Source: Hungatella effluvii (lineage in GTDB: Bacteria > Bacillota > Clostridia > Lachnospirales > Lachnospiraceae). From it: DNA of 64,000 bases. The position numbers were made by a program, and so were the translations under genes. The notes beneath the pieces are model-generated. The model searched no databases. It saw nothing but the letters and a program-made list of their open reading frames with translations, and was not told the DNA's origin. Of this stretch, positions 26,042-34,831 are shown piece by piece. Each line of letters begins with the position of its first letter. Position 1 is the stretch's first letter. The stretch lies in contig NZ_QJKD01000014.1 of assembly GCF_003201875.1 (NCBI RefSeq), forward strand, positions 1 through 64,000, given 5' to 3'.

Positions 26042-26831
26042 ATGGGACCATTTTTCTTGCCACCACTGCAAACCGGCCATTTTCTGTGTGATAAGAGCAT
26101 GTCATAAGCGTTATAAATTCATCTCCAAATCTAGGACTGACTCCCGTTTCATAAAGGGCTATCTTCCGGATTCCTGCAACGTATTCATAAAAGACCGCTT
26201 CGCTCTCTGCATTTAAAAAGTTATAATGCTTAAAAATTGTTTCTCCCTTTTTATAGACTTCACTTTCAAACGCGGCAAAGATTTCGTATTCCTGTGTTTC
26301 ATAAAGTGTATCGAAACAAATGATACGATGATTAGTATAATAGTCCGGTTCCTTAAAGTTGAGCAGTACAGAAAACATAGTCCCATTTTTCATATTGTGA
26401 GCATAAATTATCGTATTTGTTCCGAACGGTTCCACAGCACAGCGTCTGTCAATATATGGAAGTCCGCTTTTGGAAATTGCGTGATCAAAATCATGAGTAA
26501 GATAGAAATCGTCTCCTGTATACATAACCGGATAATCAATATTCGTACCCTCTATTTTTAGCCAACCGATCATATCCTTATTTCGTGCGGATAATACTTC
26601 ATAATTTTTTAATATGGTTTTTGTAGGCGCTTCCATTGACTCAAGGGAATATATATCTGCTGCGGTTACATCTAAGCTTATGGTACTTTGAGTTATCTGT
26701 TGCAATTGTTTAAGATTATTTATTTCTTTATCACATTGTATATATTCCTGTCCTAATATTGCACCAGAAATTGTAAAAGCTAAAATTAATAAAACGTAAA
26801 TCATGAAGCAGTTCTTTTTATTTACTGACAT
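26040..26831 (-). CDS. srtB: Class B sortase
   Basis: 263 residues with one N-terminal membrane anchor (~10-27). The catalytic residues are His145 (YAHNM), Cys245 in the TLMTCSYH motif and Arg253 (GRFAVVARK), with the class B spacing and long insert. It attaches a surface protein to peptidoglycan. It overlaps the preceding LPKTG protein gene by ten bases in a two-gene unit, so that protein is the likely substrate. Class B enzymes classically take NPQTN-like signals, but clostridial members can use other motifs. Confidence 0.9.
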   Translation of the reverse strand: MSVNKKNCFMIYVLLILAFTISGAILGQEYIQCDKEINNLKQLQQITQSTISLDVTAADIYSLESMEAPTKTILKNYEVLSARNKDMIGWLKIEGTNIDYPVMYTGDDFYLTHDFDHAISKSGLPYIDRRCAVEPFGTNTIIYAHNMKNGTMFSVLLNFKEPDYYTNHRIICFDTLYETQEYEIFAAFESEVYKKGETIFKHYNFLNAESEAVFYEYVAGIRKIALYETGVSPRFGDEFITLMTCSYHTENGRFAVVARKMVP

Positions 26832-28336
26832 TTTATTTTTAACAGTTTAAACTTTTGCTTGTATGCAGTTAGTACAATTATACCTAAAGCGGATGTACAG
26901 CAGATGACCCATAAAAGGACACGATTGAAATTGCTATAACCAGTTTTGGGTAAGCTGTCCAATGCATGGTAACCTAAAAATGAATCTTCATCCTCTGTCA
27001 AAACAAACTCAATATCACCATCGCTGGTATCATTGTTGCTTTCACTGCCATTACCGCCACCGTTTCCATCGCCATTACCGCCACCGTTTCCATCGCCGTT
27101 ACTGCCACTGTTTCCACCACTGATACTGCCGCCGTTTCCACCACTGTTACTGCCGCCGTTTCCATCGTTGTTTCCTTCACTATTTCCACCTCCAATATAT
27201 CCGCTATCTATATCCCAAGATGCCCATAGTGTAATATTCTCTGTTACTGTATCGTTCTCAAAATCCCAGTGAACCGGGTCCCCGCTCTCATCGAGATACG
27301 CATACCATCCGTTAAAAATATATCCATCACGGACCGGGTCTTTCGGCTGGCTGGTCACTGTGCTATTGAGTGGAAGCATCACTTTATAAAAACTGTTATA
27401 CCCTGTTTTTCCGTTGTCGGGATCGAAGACCACCAGGCAGCCGTTTTCCCAGTCTGCCCATAGCGTGGTATTTTCCGTTACTGTATCGTTTTCAAAATCC
27501 CAGTGAACCGGGTCCCCGCTCTCATCGAGATACGCATACCAGCCGTTAAAGATATATCCATCGCGGGCCGGGTCTTTCGGCTGGCTGGATACTATACTAT
27601 TGAGTGGGACGGTCACTTTATAAAAACTGTTATACCCTGTTTTTCCATCATCGGGATCGAAGATCACCAGGCAGCCGTTTTCCCAGTCTGCCCATAGCGT
27701 GGTATTTTCCGTTACTGTATCGTTTTCAAAATCCCAGTGAACCGGGTCCCCGCTCTCATCGAGATACGCATACCAGCCGTTAAAGATATATCCATCGCGG
27801 GCCGGGTCTTTCGGCTGGCTGGATACTATACTATTGAGTGGGACGGTCACTTTATAGAAGCCACCGTATCCGGTTTTTCCATCATTAGGGTCGAAAACTA
27901 CCAGGCAATTTCCTGACAGCTCATCAAGGTCTAGCTCTTCCTGGAATATTTCTGCAAAACTTGTCTCTTCTTGTCCTGTCTCCCCCTGACTTATTTTTTC
28001 CGATTCTGTCTCCTCCTCTACTTGCTCTTTCTGGTCTCTGGCAAGTTCTTCTCCCGCCCCATTCGTTCCTATTGGTTTTCCGGAATGATCAGGCTCCTTC
28101 TTTTCTTCTTCCGAACTCACATGGTCTTCCTCATCTGTCAACACTTCCTCTGTTAATATATTACCATCTTCCACACTTGCATTGTCCAAATTGTTGGTAG
28201 AACTTTTTTCAATTGTTGATCCAGTATCATATTTAATCTCTGTTGCAAATGCTTGCAAAGTCAATGTACCGCACATTAAAATAGCTAAGAGCAAAATCAT
28301 TAATTTATTGACTTTGCGGTATTTCCTTTTTTGCAT
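26822..28336 (-). CDS. LPXTG-type surface protein with three InlB B-repeats
   Basis: 504 residues. There is a signal peptide to ~Ala31, a Glu-rich acidic region (~60-140), three 78-residue Listeria-Bacteroides (InlB B) repeats (144-377, each with RDGYIFNGWYAYLDESGD), a Gly/Asn/Ser low-complexity stretch (~380-435), then LPKTG at 462-466, a membrane segment and a basic tail. AAGGAGG precedes the ATG. It is probably displayed on the wall by the sortase encoded right after it. The low-complexity part is a spacer across the wall. The ligand is unknown. Confidence 0.9.
   Translation of the reverse strand: MQKRKYRKVNKLMILLLAILMCGTLTLQAFATEIKYDTGSTIEKSSTNNLDNASVEDGNILTEEVLTDEEDHVSSEEEKKEPDHSGKPIGTNGAGEELARDQKEQVEEETESEKISQGETGQEETSFAEIFQEELDLDELSGNCLVVFDPNDGKTGYGGFYKVTVPLNSIVSSQPKDPARDGYIFNGWYAYLDESGDPVHWDFENDTVTENTTLWADWENGCLVIFDPDDGKTGYNSFYKVTVPLNSIVSSQPKDPARDGYIFNGWYAYLDESGDPVHWDFENDTVTENTTLWADWENGCLVVFDPDNGKTGYNSFYKVMLPLNSTVTSQPKDPVRDGYIFNGWYAYLDESGDPVHWDFENDTVTENITLWASWDIDSGYIGGGNSEGNNDGNGGSNSGGNGGSISGGNSGSNGDGNGGGNGDGNGGGNGSESNNDTSDGDIEFVLTEDEDSFLGYHALDSLPKTGYSNFNRVLLWVICCTSALGIIVLTAYKQKFKLLKIKCQ
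27206..27907 (-). repeat. Three tandem 234-bp repeats in the surface gene
   Basis: Units at 27674-27907, 27440-27673 and 27206-27439 encode 78 residues each and are nearly identical at DNA level. The first two differ at few codons; the third diverges more. Such in-frame units can gain or lose copies by recombination and change the length of the displayed protein. Confidence 0.88.
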
Positions 28337-29190
28337 GAGTATGCGCCTCCTTAAGCTTATAAATCTTGAAAAGTTTTTATTTATTATTACTTAGATGAAT
28401 GGAATATATTTATTCGTATGAACTGGTCCTATAAGATTGGAGTTTCGCAGCATAAGTTTTATTGACGCTAAAAACAGACACCTCCTATCACATTACTATT
28501 ATCGCTTTATCTTTGTGGCAATAAAAGCTGCTGCTCTCCTTAGACAAAAATTATTCCTCTGAAATTATAATATTAAATTAATTAATAAGTATGGTCATGT
28601 GCTTAATTGGGGTTATCATGCATTAAAATGTAATTTATACCAGAGACTCCATAACGCTCACATTCCGTACGAATAGTATAACTGTCTTTAAAGTATTGAC
28701 TCTCTCTGACAATAGAAAGCATTAATTATCTGGGAATGGCTACATTCCAAATATTGTAGAAAATTCATTATATAATGCATTTAATTAAAGTATCTGAATA
28801 AGATAATTTAAGGTGTATCCAAAAATAAAAGGTCCAACCATTAAATATTAATCCCTATCGTGAACACTGCTTAGGAAGGTAATACGAAACCAGACACGTT
28901 TATCCAGCTCTGAAAAAAATGTAACAAGCCTGGAAAAAGTTTGGTATGTAATGGATTAATGCCAATTTAAATTATAGCAACTCCGCTTTGAAAAAATTAA
29001 TACTATTTTAGGATCTATCATTCAGTATCTAGTTGATTAACAATCGAATAAAGAGACTACGACTTGACACTTTCCAAAACCATAAAGTGATAGCGAGGTA
29101 GCACCAGTCCTCAGCATTTTCTTTAAGATAGTCATACTTGTGGAAAAGCTATAGAGAGATTATGAAAGAAAGGAGCTTCCTGTAAGGCTG
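28337..29190. other. Intergenic region with no recognised gene
   Basis: 854 AT-rich bases with scattered stops in all frames. It must contain the promoter of the LPKTG protein (minus), but I see no convincing -35/-10 pair. Its right part merges into the IS110 remnant. No RNA gene is recognised. Confidence 0.5.
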
Positions 29191-29610
29191 GATGGTACTC
29201 GTCCCCCTACCTGCCGGACGGCGTCTACGCGGATCTGATGTCAGCATCAAATCTTCGGTTTCAGATGCAGTCGGAATTTACGAGAATACGTAACAGAATC
29301 AGTCGCTGCTTCAGCATCTACTTCCCTGAGTACAAGAATGTCTACCGGACCCCGAATGCAAAAAGAGGAATGATGGTGCTGAAGACGCCCCTCTCCCGGA
29401 AGACATCGTGATATTGGGAGTCGAAGGGGTAAACAGGATCTGGCGGGAAGCCAAGCTCAAAGCTGTGGGACTTAAAAGGCCAAAGATCCTGGTAGACACA
29501 GCAGAGCACAGTATCGGAATCAGAGACGGAACGACAGCCGCAAGGATTGAGATCCGGATGTTTCTTGAGGATTATGAGTCCAGGGCATCGCCGCTTCAGG
29601 AGATTATGAA
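29190..29610 (+). pseudogene. IS110-family transposase remnant
   Basis: Plus-strand frames encode pieces of an IS110 transposase: YLPDGVYADLMSASNLRFQM then RIRNRISRCFSIYFPEYKN, and after a one-base frameshift near 29,387 PLPEDIVILGVEGVNRIW and AEHSIGIRDGTTAARIEIRM. The catalytic N-terminus and C-terminal end are missing. The second piece runs in frame into the subtilase gene, which artificially lengthens that open frame to 29408. Confidence 0.75.
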
Positions 29611-29683
29611 TATCAGCAGGTTCAATACCCCAAGCCTTGGATTTTCAACAAAAACTACTTGTTTATATGAGGAGGTCTATATT

Positions 29684-31351
29684 TTGCATAAAATGTTGGA
29701 CGAAAATTATATGGATTTGTTAATTGACAATATGGTAGCTGATAATCTTATACATGATTACAATGTAACAAGGATTAATGAAAGATATTCAATTTTACAT
29801 TCACCTATTGAAACGTTTGATATGTGTTCCTTAGGATATTATCCATATCACATATTTCCAACAATCTACACATTAAGTTCTACCGTTGCACTCGAAAAAT
29901 CCGGGGTGTCGGCAATTCAAAGTAACCCGAATTTCGAACTCTTTGGTCAGGGGGTTTTAATCGGGTTTGTAGATACAGGAATTAACTATCAACACCAGGC
30001 TTTTTTGAATCCTGATGGTTCATCAAGAATAGTATCTATTTGGGATCAGAGCATTATAAATGATGCAGTTAGTTCTAATGTCCCATTCGGAACGGAATAT
30101 GATAAAGAAATGATAAACATCGCCTTAATGGACGCAAATCCACTATCAATTGTTCCAAGTGTGGATGAAATTGGGCATGGTACAATGTTAGCTGGAATTG
30201 CAGCTGGCAGTATAGAAGAATCTCAAAACTTTCAAGGAGTTGCTCCTCAAGCAGAACTTATTGTTGTTAAACTAGTCCAAGCTAAACACTATAATCGTGC
30301 TATTTTCGGTATTTCGGATACTATTGATTGTTATTCAGAAACAAATATTATTATTGGTATCGATTATATTAAGAATCTCGCGGATAAACTTAAACGACCA
30401 GTTGTAATATGTGTGGGATTAGGTTCAAGTCAAGGGGATCATGATGGTCATAGCGCATTGGCATTATATCTAAATAACCTATCCACTATTCCCAGAATAG
30501 GTATATGTGTGTCTGCCGGTAATGAAGGCAATAGAAACAGGCATTATAGTGGAGTTGTTTCTAGAAAACAGTCTTTTAGTCAATTTGAGCTTAGAGTAGG
30601 TGATTCTGATAAAATATTTTCATTAGAATTGTGGCAAAAATCCCCAGGAAGACTTGATATCAAGATTCAATCACCTACTGGTGAGGAGACAACAATTGTT
30701 CGACCACAATTTAGGCAGTGCTATGAACATAATTTTATTTTCAGTAATTCTCGAATCTATATTAATAACATCATAGCAGAAGAAGAGACTGGGGAACAAT
30801 TGATATTAGTCAGATTTTCAAATGCGATGAGTGGTATCTGGAAAATCCAGGTTTTTAATAGAGATGATATAGATGCCCAATTTAATGCATGGTTACCATC
30901 TGGAAATATTATTACTGAAGATACATTTTTTCTTGAACCAGATCCTTATACAACAATTACCTCCCCTGGAAATGCCCGTAATCCAATTACAGTAGCAGCC
31001 TACAATCAAATGAATAATAGTATATTAATTAATTCTAGTAGAGGCAACACATCGAGTGGGGGGACAGAACCGGACATTGCAGCTCCTGGATTTAACCTTA
31101 TGGGCCCAAATTTAAGATATGCCTATGGCAATGCAAGTGGTACGGGAGCTGCGGCGGCTCATACTGCAGGGATTATATCTTTAATAATGGAGTGGAGTAT
31201 CTTAAAGGGAAACTATACGACTATTTCTGGTAGGGATATCAATAGACTACTTATTAGAGGTGCAGCAAGAGATGACAATATTGAATATCCTAACAGAATT
31301 TGGGGTTATGGAAGAATTGATATTTTAGGTCTGTTTAGTGGATTGATATAA
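29684..31351 (+). CDS. Subtilisin-like (S8) protein lacking the catalytic serine
   Basis: About 555 residues from a TTG at 29684, chosen because GGAGG lies eight bases upstream; everything before it is IS110 debris. Asp97 (IGFVDTGIN), His165 (DEIGHGTMLAG) and the oxyanion Asn280 (SAGNEGN) are conserved. The usual GTSxAAP Ser is Gly488 (SGTGAAAAHTAG, codon GGA at 31145). There is no signal peptide or propeptide. An insert of ~150 residues (~290-440) separates the Asn and Ser regions, as in clostridial Csp-type subtilases. It may be a pseudoprotease, as CspC is in C. difficile spore germination, or a dead protease. Confidence 0.78.
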   Translation: MHKMLDENYMDLLIDNMVADNLIHDYNVTRINERYSILHSPIETFDMCSLGYYPYHIFPTIYTLSSTVALEKSGVSAIQSNPNFELFGQGVLIGFVDTGINYQHQAFLNPDGSSRIVSIWDQSIINDAVSSNVPFGTEYDKEMINIALMDANPLSIVPSVDEIGHGTMLAGIAAGSIEESQNFQGVAPQAELIVVKLVQAKHYNRAIFGISDTIDCYSETNIIIGIDYIKNLADKLKRPVVICVGLGSSQGDHDGHSALALYLNNLSTIPRIGICVSAGNEGNRNRHYSGVVSRKQSFSQFELRVGDSDKIFSLELWQKSPGRLDIKIQSPTGEETTIVRPQFRQCYEHNFIFSNSRIYINNIIAEEETGEQLILVRFSNAMSGIWKIQVFNRDDIDAQFNAWLPSGNIITEDTFFLEPDPYTTITSPGNARNPITVAAYNQMNNSILINSSRGNTSSGGTEPDIAAPGFNLMGPNLRYAYGNASGTGAAAAHTAGIISLIMEWSILKGNYTTISGRDINRLLIRGAARDDNIEYPNRIWGYGRIDILGLFSGLI

Positions 31352-31574
31352 AAGTACAAAACTGTAATATATTGAGGAGTGTGTATAGAAATCCCTGTAA
31401 AAACAGATCTTCTATGATAATGTTAGAGCGGAAGGACTTTCTATGAGCTTTCCGCTCTTGGCTTATAGATATCTTACTTTTCAGTGTATGTCAAGAGCAG
31501 GCGGGCATCCGCCTGGCCTTAACGGTATTTATTGTCTTTAACTCGGTAGCCGTCCATCGTACATGATGCTCCGT
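31352..31574. other. Intergenic stretch with hairpin and a minus-strand gene-end fragment
   Basis: A stem AGAGCGGAA/TTCCGCTCT near 31,424-31,460 follows the subtilase gene but has no T run. From ~31,525 to ~31,600 the minus strand encodes TEVRFTVNGASCTMDGYR and a stop, resembling the end of a secreted stalk-domain-type protein. The integrase remnant is joined to it, so a rearrangement junction lies near 31,610. Confidence 0.4.
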
Positions 31575-31874
31575 TCACCGTAAACCTGACCTCAGTTCCG
31601 GATCGGCATTGTCCACTTCTTTAACTGTCTGCTTTATCCATTTTTCAAACCATTCAGTGACAGTTACCTTCTCCTCTTTACCAGAAAGGACGTGTTCATC
31701 TTCGTAACGGGCATCATTAAAACACTTTTTCACTACGGATAGTTTGAAATCATAAAACTCCATACGCTTTCCATATTGATTGGTATATCGGGCGGAATAC
31801 CTTTTGTCTTTCCTTTGTTGATATAAGCCAACCCCCAATTCCATGCCACGTAAATCTTTGCCCATGTAATCCAT
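31575..31874 (-). pseudogene. N-terminal fragment of a Tn916-type integrase
   Basis: The first ~88 codons match the N-terminal arm of conjugative-transposon integrases: an AP2-like DNA-binding domain (LGVGLYQQRKDKRYSARYTN) and the start of the core-binding domain (VTEWFEKWIKQTV). The frame then passes into unrelated sequence and stops at 99 codons. The catalytic domain (~300 residues) is absent, so the gene is dead. It marks a lost mobile element. Confidence 0.75.
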
Positions 31875-32341
31875 CGCAGATGATTAGCTAAATCAATTTC
31901 CAGTATCTTCGCTCGCTTTCACAAGGTCATAGCAAATTGCTGTAATGCTCCACATAGAGGATTCTTGACAGTCTTGTTTTCTCTGATTTTCAATACGTCT
32001 AAAACAAATCCCCATTCGGCGGTAAATTGTAAAGCAGCATAAAAAAACGGCAGGGGAACTACTGGATTCCACCAATAGTCCCTTGCCAAACACGTTATGA
32101 TAAACGCACTATATTCTTTCGTTTTTTATCCGATCACTTCAATCCGATCACGCTCCCTGCTATAAAAATATACTTTTTCCATAAAGAATTCCTCACTACC
32201 ACAATTATGGTTCTGAAACCCTAAAGCGTCTCGGATTACCTCCGGAGGTACCAGGTTACCCTTGTGGGTCACCGAAGCCTCCATTACGAGGAACCCAAAA
32301 TAAAGATCACTTTCAAGCAGTCCACTTAATCTTTTTCCACG
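31875..32341. other. Decayed coding debris
   Basis: Short minus-strand fragments with protein character appear in changing frames (GFVLDVLKIRENKTV; FLVMEASVTHKGNLVPPEV), each ended by stops or frameshifts. None is long enough to name. The stretch looks like remnants of former genes between the integrase fragment and the MATE fusion gene. Confidence 0.4.
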
Positions 32342-34354
32342 TTATTTCTCAAATTCACCTTTTATCCTTTTGTTTATAAAACAACAAATTATCTCTGCAC
32401 ACTGTTCGACACCGATTGAACTATCAATCAGAAAATCATAATTATATGCTTTGCCCCAGCGCATATCTGAAATGCTGTGGTAATAGGCTGCTCTTGCTTC
32501 ATCAGAACGGTGAATATTTTTAATTGCTTCCTCCCTGGTATCTCCGTACACCTCCATAACCCTGCCAACACGATACTCTTCCGGGGCATAAATGAAAATT
32601 CTTATTACATTGTCATACCCTCGCAAAACATAATCAGCAGCACGTCCGACAATCACACAAGAGCCTTGGTCCGCGATTTTGCGTATAATCTGTTCCTGTG
32701 CGATAATTGCCTGCTGAACAACACTTGTGCTTAGATATAATTCATGCAGAAGCCCCGGAGAATTGGCATTAATGTCCGAAATAAATTCCTTGTGCAAACC
32801 ACTTTCTTCAGCTGCTAATGCTGCCACTTCTTTATGATAAAACGGAATATTTAACTTCTCTGCAGCCTCTTTGCCGATTTGCTTTCCGGCAGAGCCATGT
32901 TCTCTTGCAATCGTGATAATGACACCCTTTTTAGAAGCTTTCAGTACCGATTTTGCAGGTTCATCAATTTGTGTCTCTTTTCCCAACGAACGCATAAAGC
33001 ATACTGTCATGGAAACAGCAGCAATCATAGCAATAAAATCTGCTATGGGAGCTGCATACAGGATGCCCTTAACCCCAAAGAATCGAGGCAGAATAAGTAC
33101 CAATGGCACAAAACAAATAATATCTCTGATGACGGATGATATAACGGCATAAACTGGTTTTCCTACTGCCTGGAAGAAAATGGAGGTCATTTTAATCGTA
33201 CAGGTAAACACAACCAGGGACAGAAAAATACGGAACGTCATTTCTGCAAACTGCCAATAATCCTCCGGATTCGGAATATTTGTGGGCGATCCAAACATAC
33301 GGACAATCAAATTCGGTGCGAATTCAAATAACAACGTAGACACAAGCCCGATTACAAGCGTTGCTGATAAAGCATACTGATACGTTAATTTAACTCGTTT
33401 ATAATTTTTAGCGCCATAATTATAACTGATAATCGGTTGACAACCTAAAATAATTCCAACAACTATGTTAATCACAACAGTAAATACCTTGCTTTCAATA
33501 CCGATTATCGCAATGGGAATATCAATGCCATAGCGGGAAAGTGCTCCATATTTTGCCAGCATCATATTACAGACCAACGATATAATAACAATCGTCATCT
33601 GCGTGATGAAAGAAGATACACCTAATTTCAGTGCCGTAGAGAACACACCAAACTTAGGAATAAAATGTTTCCATGTCAATTTGAAAGTCTTTGTATGAAA
33701 GAAACAGACAGCACTAATCACAAAAGATACCGTTTGACCGATTACAGTTGCAAGCGCAGCACCTTTCATTCCCCAGTGGAGTCTGAAAATAAGTACAGGG
33801 TCAAGGATGATATTCACAATCGCTCCTGTAAGCATAGATGCCATAGAGCTTGCCGGACTGCCATCTGCTCGAATCACAGAATTCATCATATTCATCATCA
33901 TAAAGATTGGGAAAAACACAAGAATAATGTTAAAATATTCAATTGCCAATCCGATACTGTTTTCCGATGCTCCGAACAATGTTAAAATTTGTGTTTTGAA
34001 CGGAAAAAATACCGCTAACAAGATGATACTCGTCAACAGGGTAATTGTAATGCCACTGCCGATACAAACAGGAGCGTTTTTCGTATCCTTCTTTCCCTGA
34101 CAAATACTAAGGTACGCGGCGCATCCATCTCCGAAACACCAGGCAAATGCCTGTGCAATAATAAAAATCGGAAATACTACGCCAGTTGCAGCATTGCCTA
34201 ATGCGCTGAGTTCACTGTTGCCAATAAATATCTGGTCTACAATATTGTAGAGTGCGCTGACCAGCAGAGATAAGATACAGGGGATAGAAAATTTCATCAT
34301 TAGCTTAGGAATCTTCTCTTTCCCCAGATAGTTGATTTGTTGATTTGATTGCAT
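32342..34354 (-). CDS. MATE efflux transporter fused to a cytidylate kinase-like domain
   Basis: 670 residues. Residues ~1-455 form a complete MATE transporter with 12 membrane segments (YNIVDQIFIG, MMNSVIRADGSP, GCQPIISYNYGAKN). After a ~20-residue linker, residues ~470-665 form a kinase-like domain: TIAREHGSAGKQIGKEAAEKL (P-loop-like), PFYHKEV, CVIVGRAADYVLR, and YYHSISDMRWGKAYNYDFLI at the end. The topology puts the domain in the cytoplasm. The fusion is intact with no frameshift and resembles the separate pair at 35886-37881. Drug or metabolite export coupled to a nucleotide-binding regulatory domain is the natural inference; the substrate is unknown. Confidence 0.9.
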   Translation of the reverse strand: MQSNQQINYLGKEKIPKLMMKFSIPCILSLLVSALYNIVDQIFIGNSELSALGNAATGVVFPIFIIAQAFAWCFGDGCAAYLSICQGKKDTKNAPVCIGSGITITLLTSIILLAVFFPFKTQILTLFGASENSIGLAIEYFNIILVFFPIFMMMNMMNSVIRADGSPASSMASMLTGAIVNIILDPVLIFRLHWGMKGAALATVIGQTVSFVISAVCFFHTKTFKLTWKHFIPKFGVFSTALKLGVSSFITQMTIVIISLVCNMMLAKYGALSRYGIDIPIAIIGIESKVFTVVINIVVGIILGCQPIISYNYGAKNYKRVKLTYQYALSATLVIGLVSTLLFEFAPNLIVRMFGSPTNIPNPEDYWQFAEMTFRIFLSLVVFTCTIKMTSIFFQAVGKPVYAVISSVIRDIICFVPLVLILPRFFGVKGILYAAPIADFIAMIAAVSMTVCFMRSLGKETQIDEPAKSVLKASKKGVIITIAREHGSAGKQIGKEAAEKLNIPFYHKEVAALAAEESGLHKEFISDINANSPGLLHELYLSTSVVQQAIIAQEQIIRKIADQGSCVIVGRAADYVLRGYDNVIRIFIYAPEEYRVGRVMEVYGDTREEAIKNIHRSDEARAAYYHSISDMRWGKAYNYDFLIDSSIGVEQCAEIICCFINKRIKGEFEK

Positions 34355-34459
34355 TTAAATAACCTCCATTTAATATGATTTTTCTGGAGTCTTTATCAGA
34401 GAAAAGCTACCTAAAAACTACGCACAAGCATAGACAAACCGCAAATATGCAACAAAAAA

Positions 34460-34540
34460 GCAGTGTAGAATCAGCCAAAGATTCTACGCTGCTCGCTGCT
34501 TGGCTTAATTATTTTATCAGATAAACGCCTCAAAAGTCAA
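34460..34540 (-). promoter_or_regulatory. Promoter and attenuator-like leader of the MATE-kinase fusion
   Basis: Promoter: TTGACT (34535-34540), an 18-base spacer and TAAAAT (34511-34516). The leader then forms GCAGCGTAGAATC/GATTCTACACTGC followed by six T (stem 34460-34492), an intrinsic terminator ~100 bases before the gene. The loop carries TTGGCT, complementary to AGCCAA at the start of the leader, which could form a competing antiterminator. This suggests conditional termination. Confidence 0.55.
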
Positions 34541-34542
34541 CT

Positions 34543-34740
34543 TCAAAATTTAGTTTTATCTAAATAGTTTATTCCCTTTTCGTCTTCTTTAATAACCACA
34601 ACACCTGGAACAAACTGATGTGTAAACTTATTAAACTTCCTTTTCATGACATAAATCAATCCAAGGAGGCTGCATACCACTGCTCCGATAAAATTAACGA
34701 TTGAATCTTACATTGTGTCATACAGTCCAATATCCAAATA
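34543..34740 (-). pseudogene. C-terminal remnant of a membrane protein
   Basis: Minus-strand codons read LDIGLYDTM, an in-frame TAA, then DSIVNFIGAVVCSLLGLIYV and a charged tail ending at 34543. The pattern of acidic residues before a Gly-rich membrane helix resembles DUF2238/VanZ-like membrane proteins. The N-terminus is missing and a nonsense codon interrupts it. The MATE fusion promoter partly overlaps its 3' end. Confidence 0.45.
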
Positions 34741-34831
34741 AGGTAAACAAAAAGGACTCACTCTTTATGATGGTTTTTATATTTTTCATATATAGGTTTT
34801 CCATGCGTTTTTTTCGCTCCTTTTTTAATTT

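Noticed and set aside
27033-27195. Repeated Ser/Pro-Leu or Glu-Thr-Val frames on both strands
   Set aside because: Shadows of the Gly/Asn/Ser low-complexity segment of the LPKTG protein; also not a CRISPR array because units are short and have no unique spacers.
27206-27907. Regularly spaced identical blocks as possible CRISPR or noncoding repeats
   Set aside because: The 234-bp period is in frame and encodes InlB-type repeats.
31893-32093. 66-codon minus-strand frame
   Set aside because: No ribosome site and no family; coding character switches frame inside it, so it is debris.
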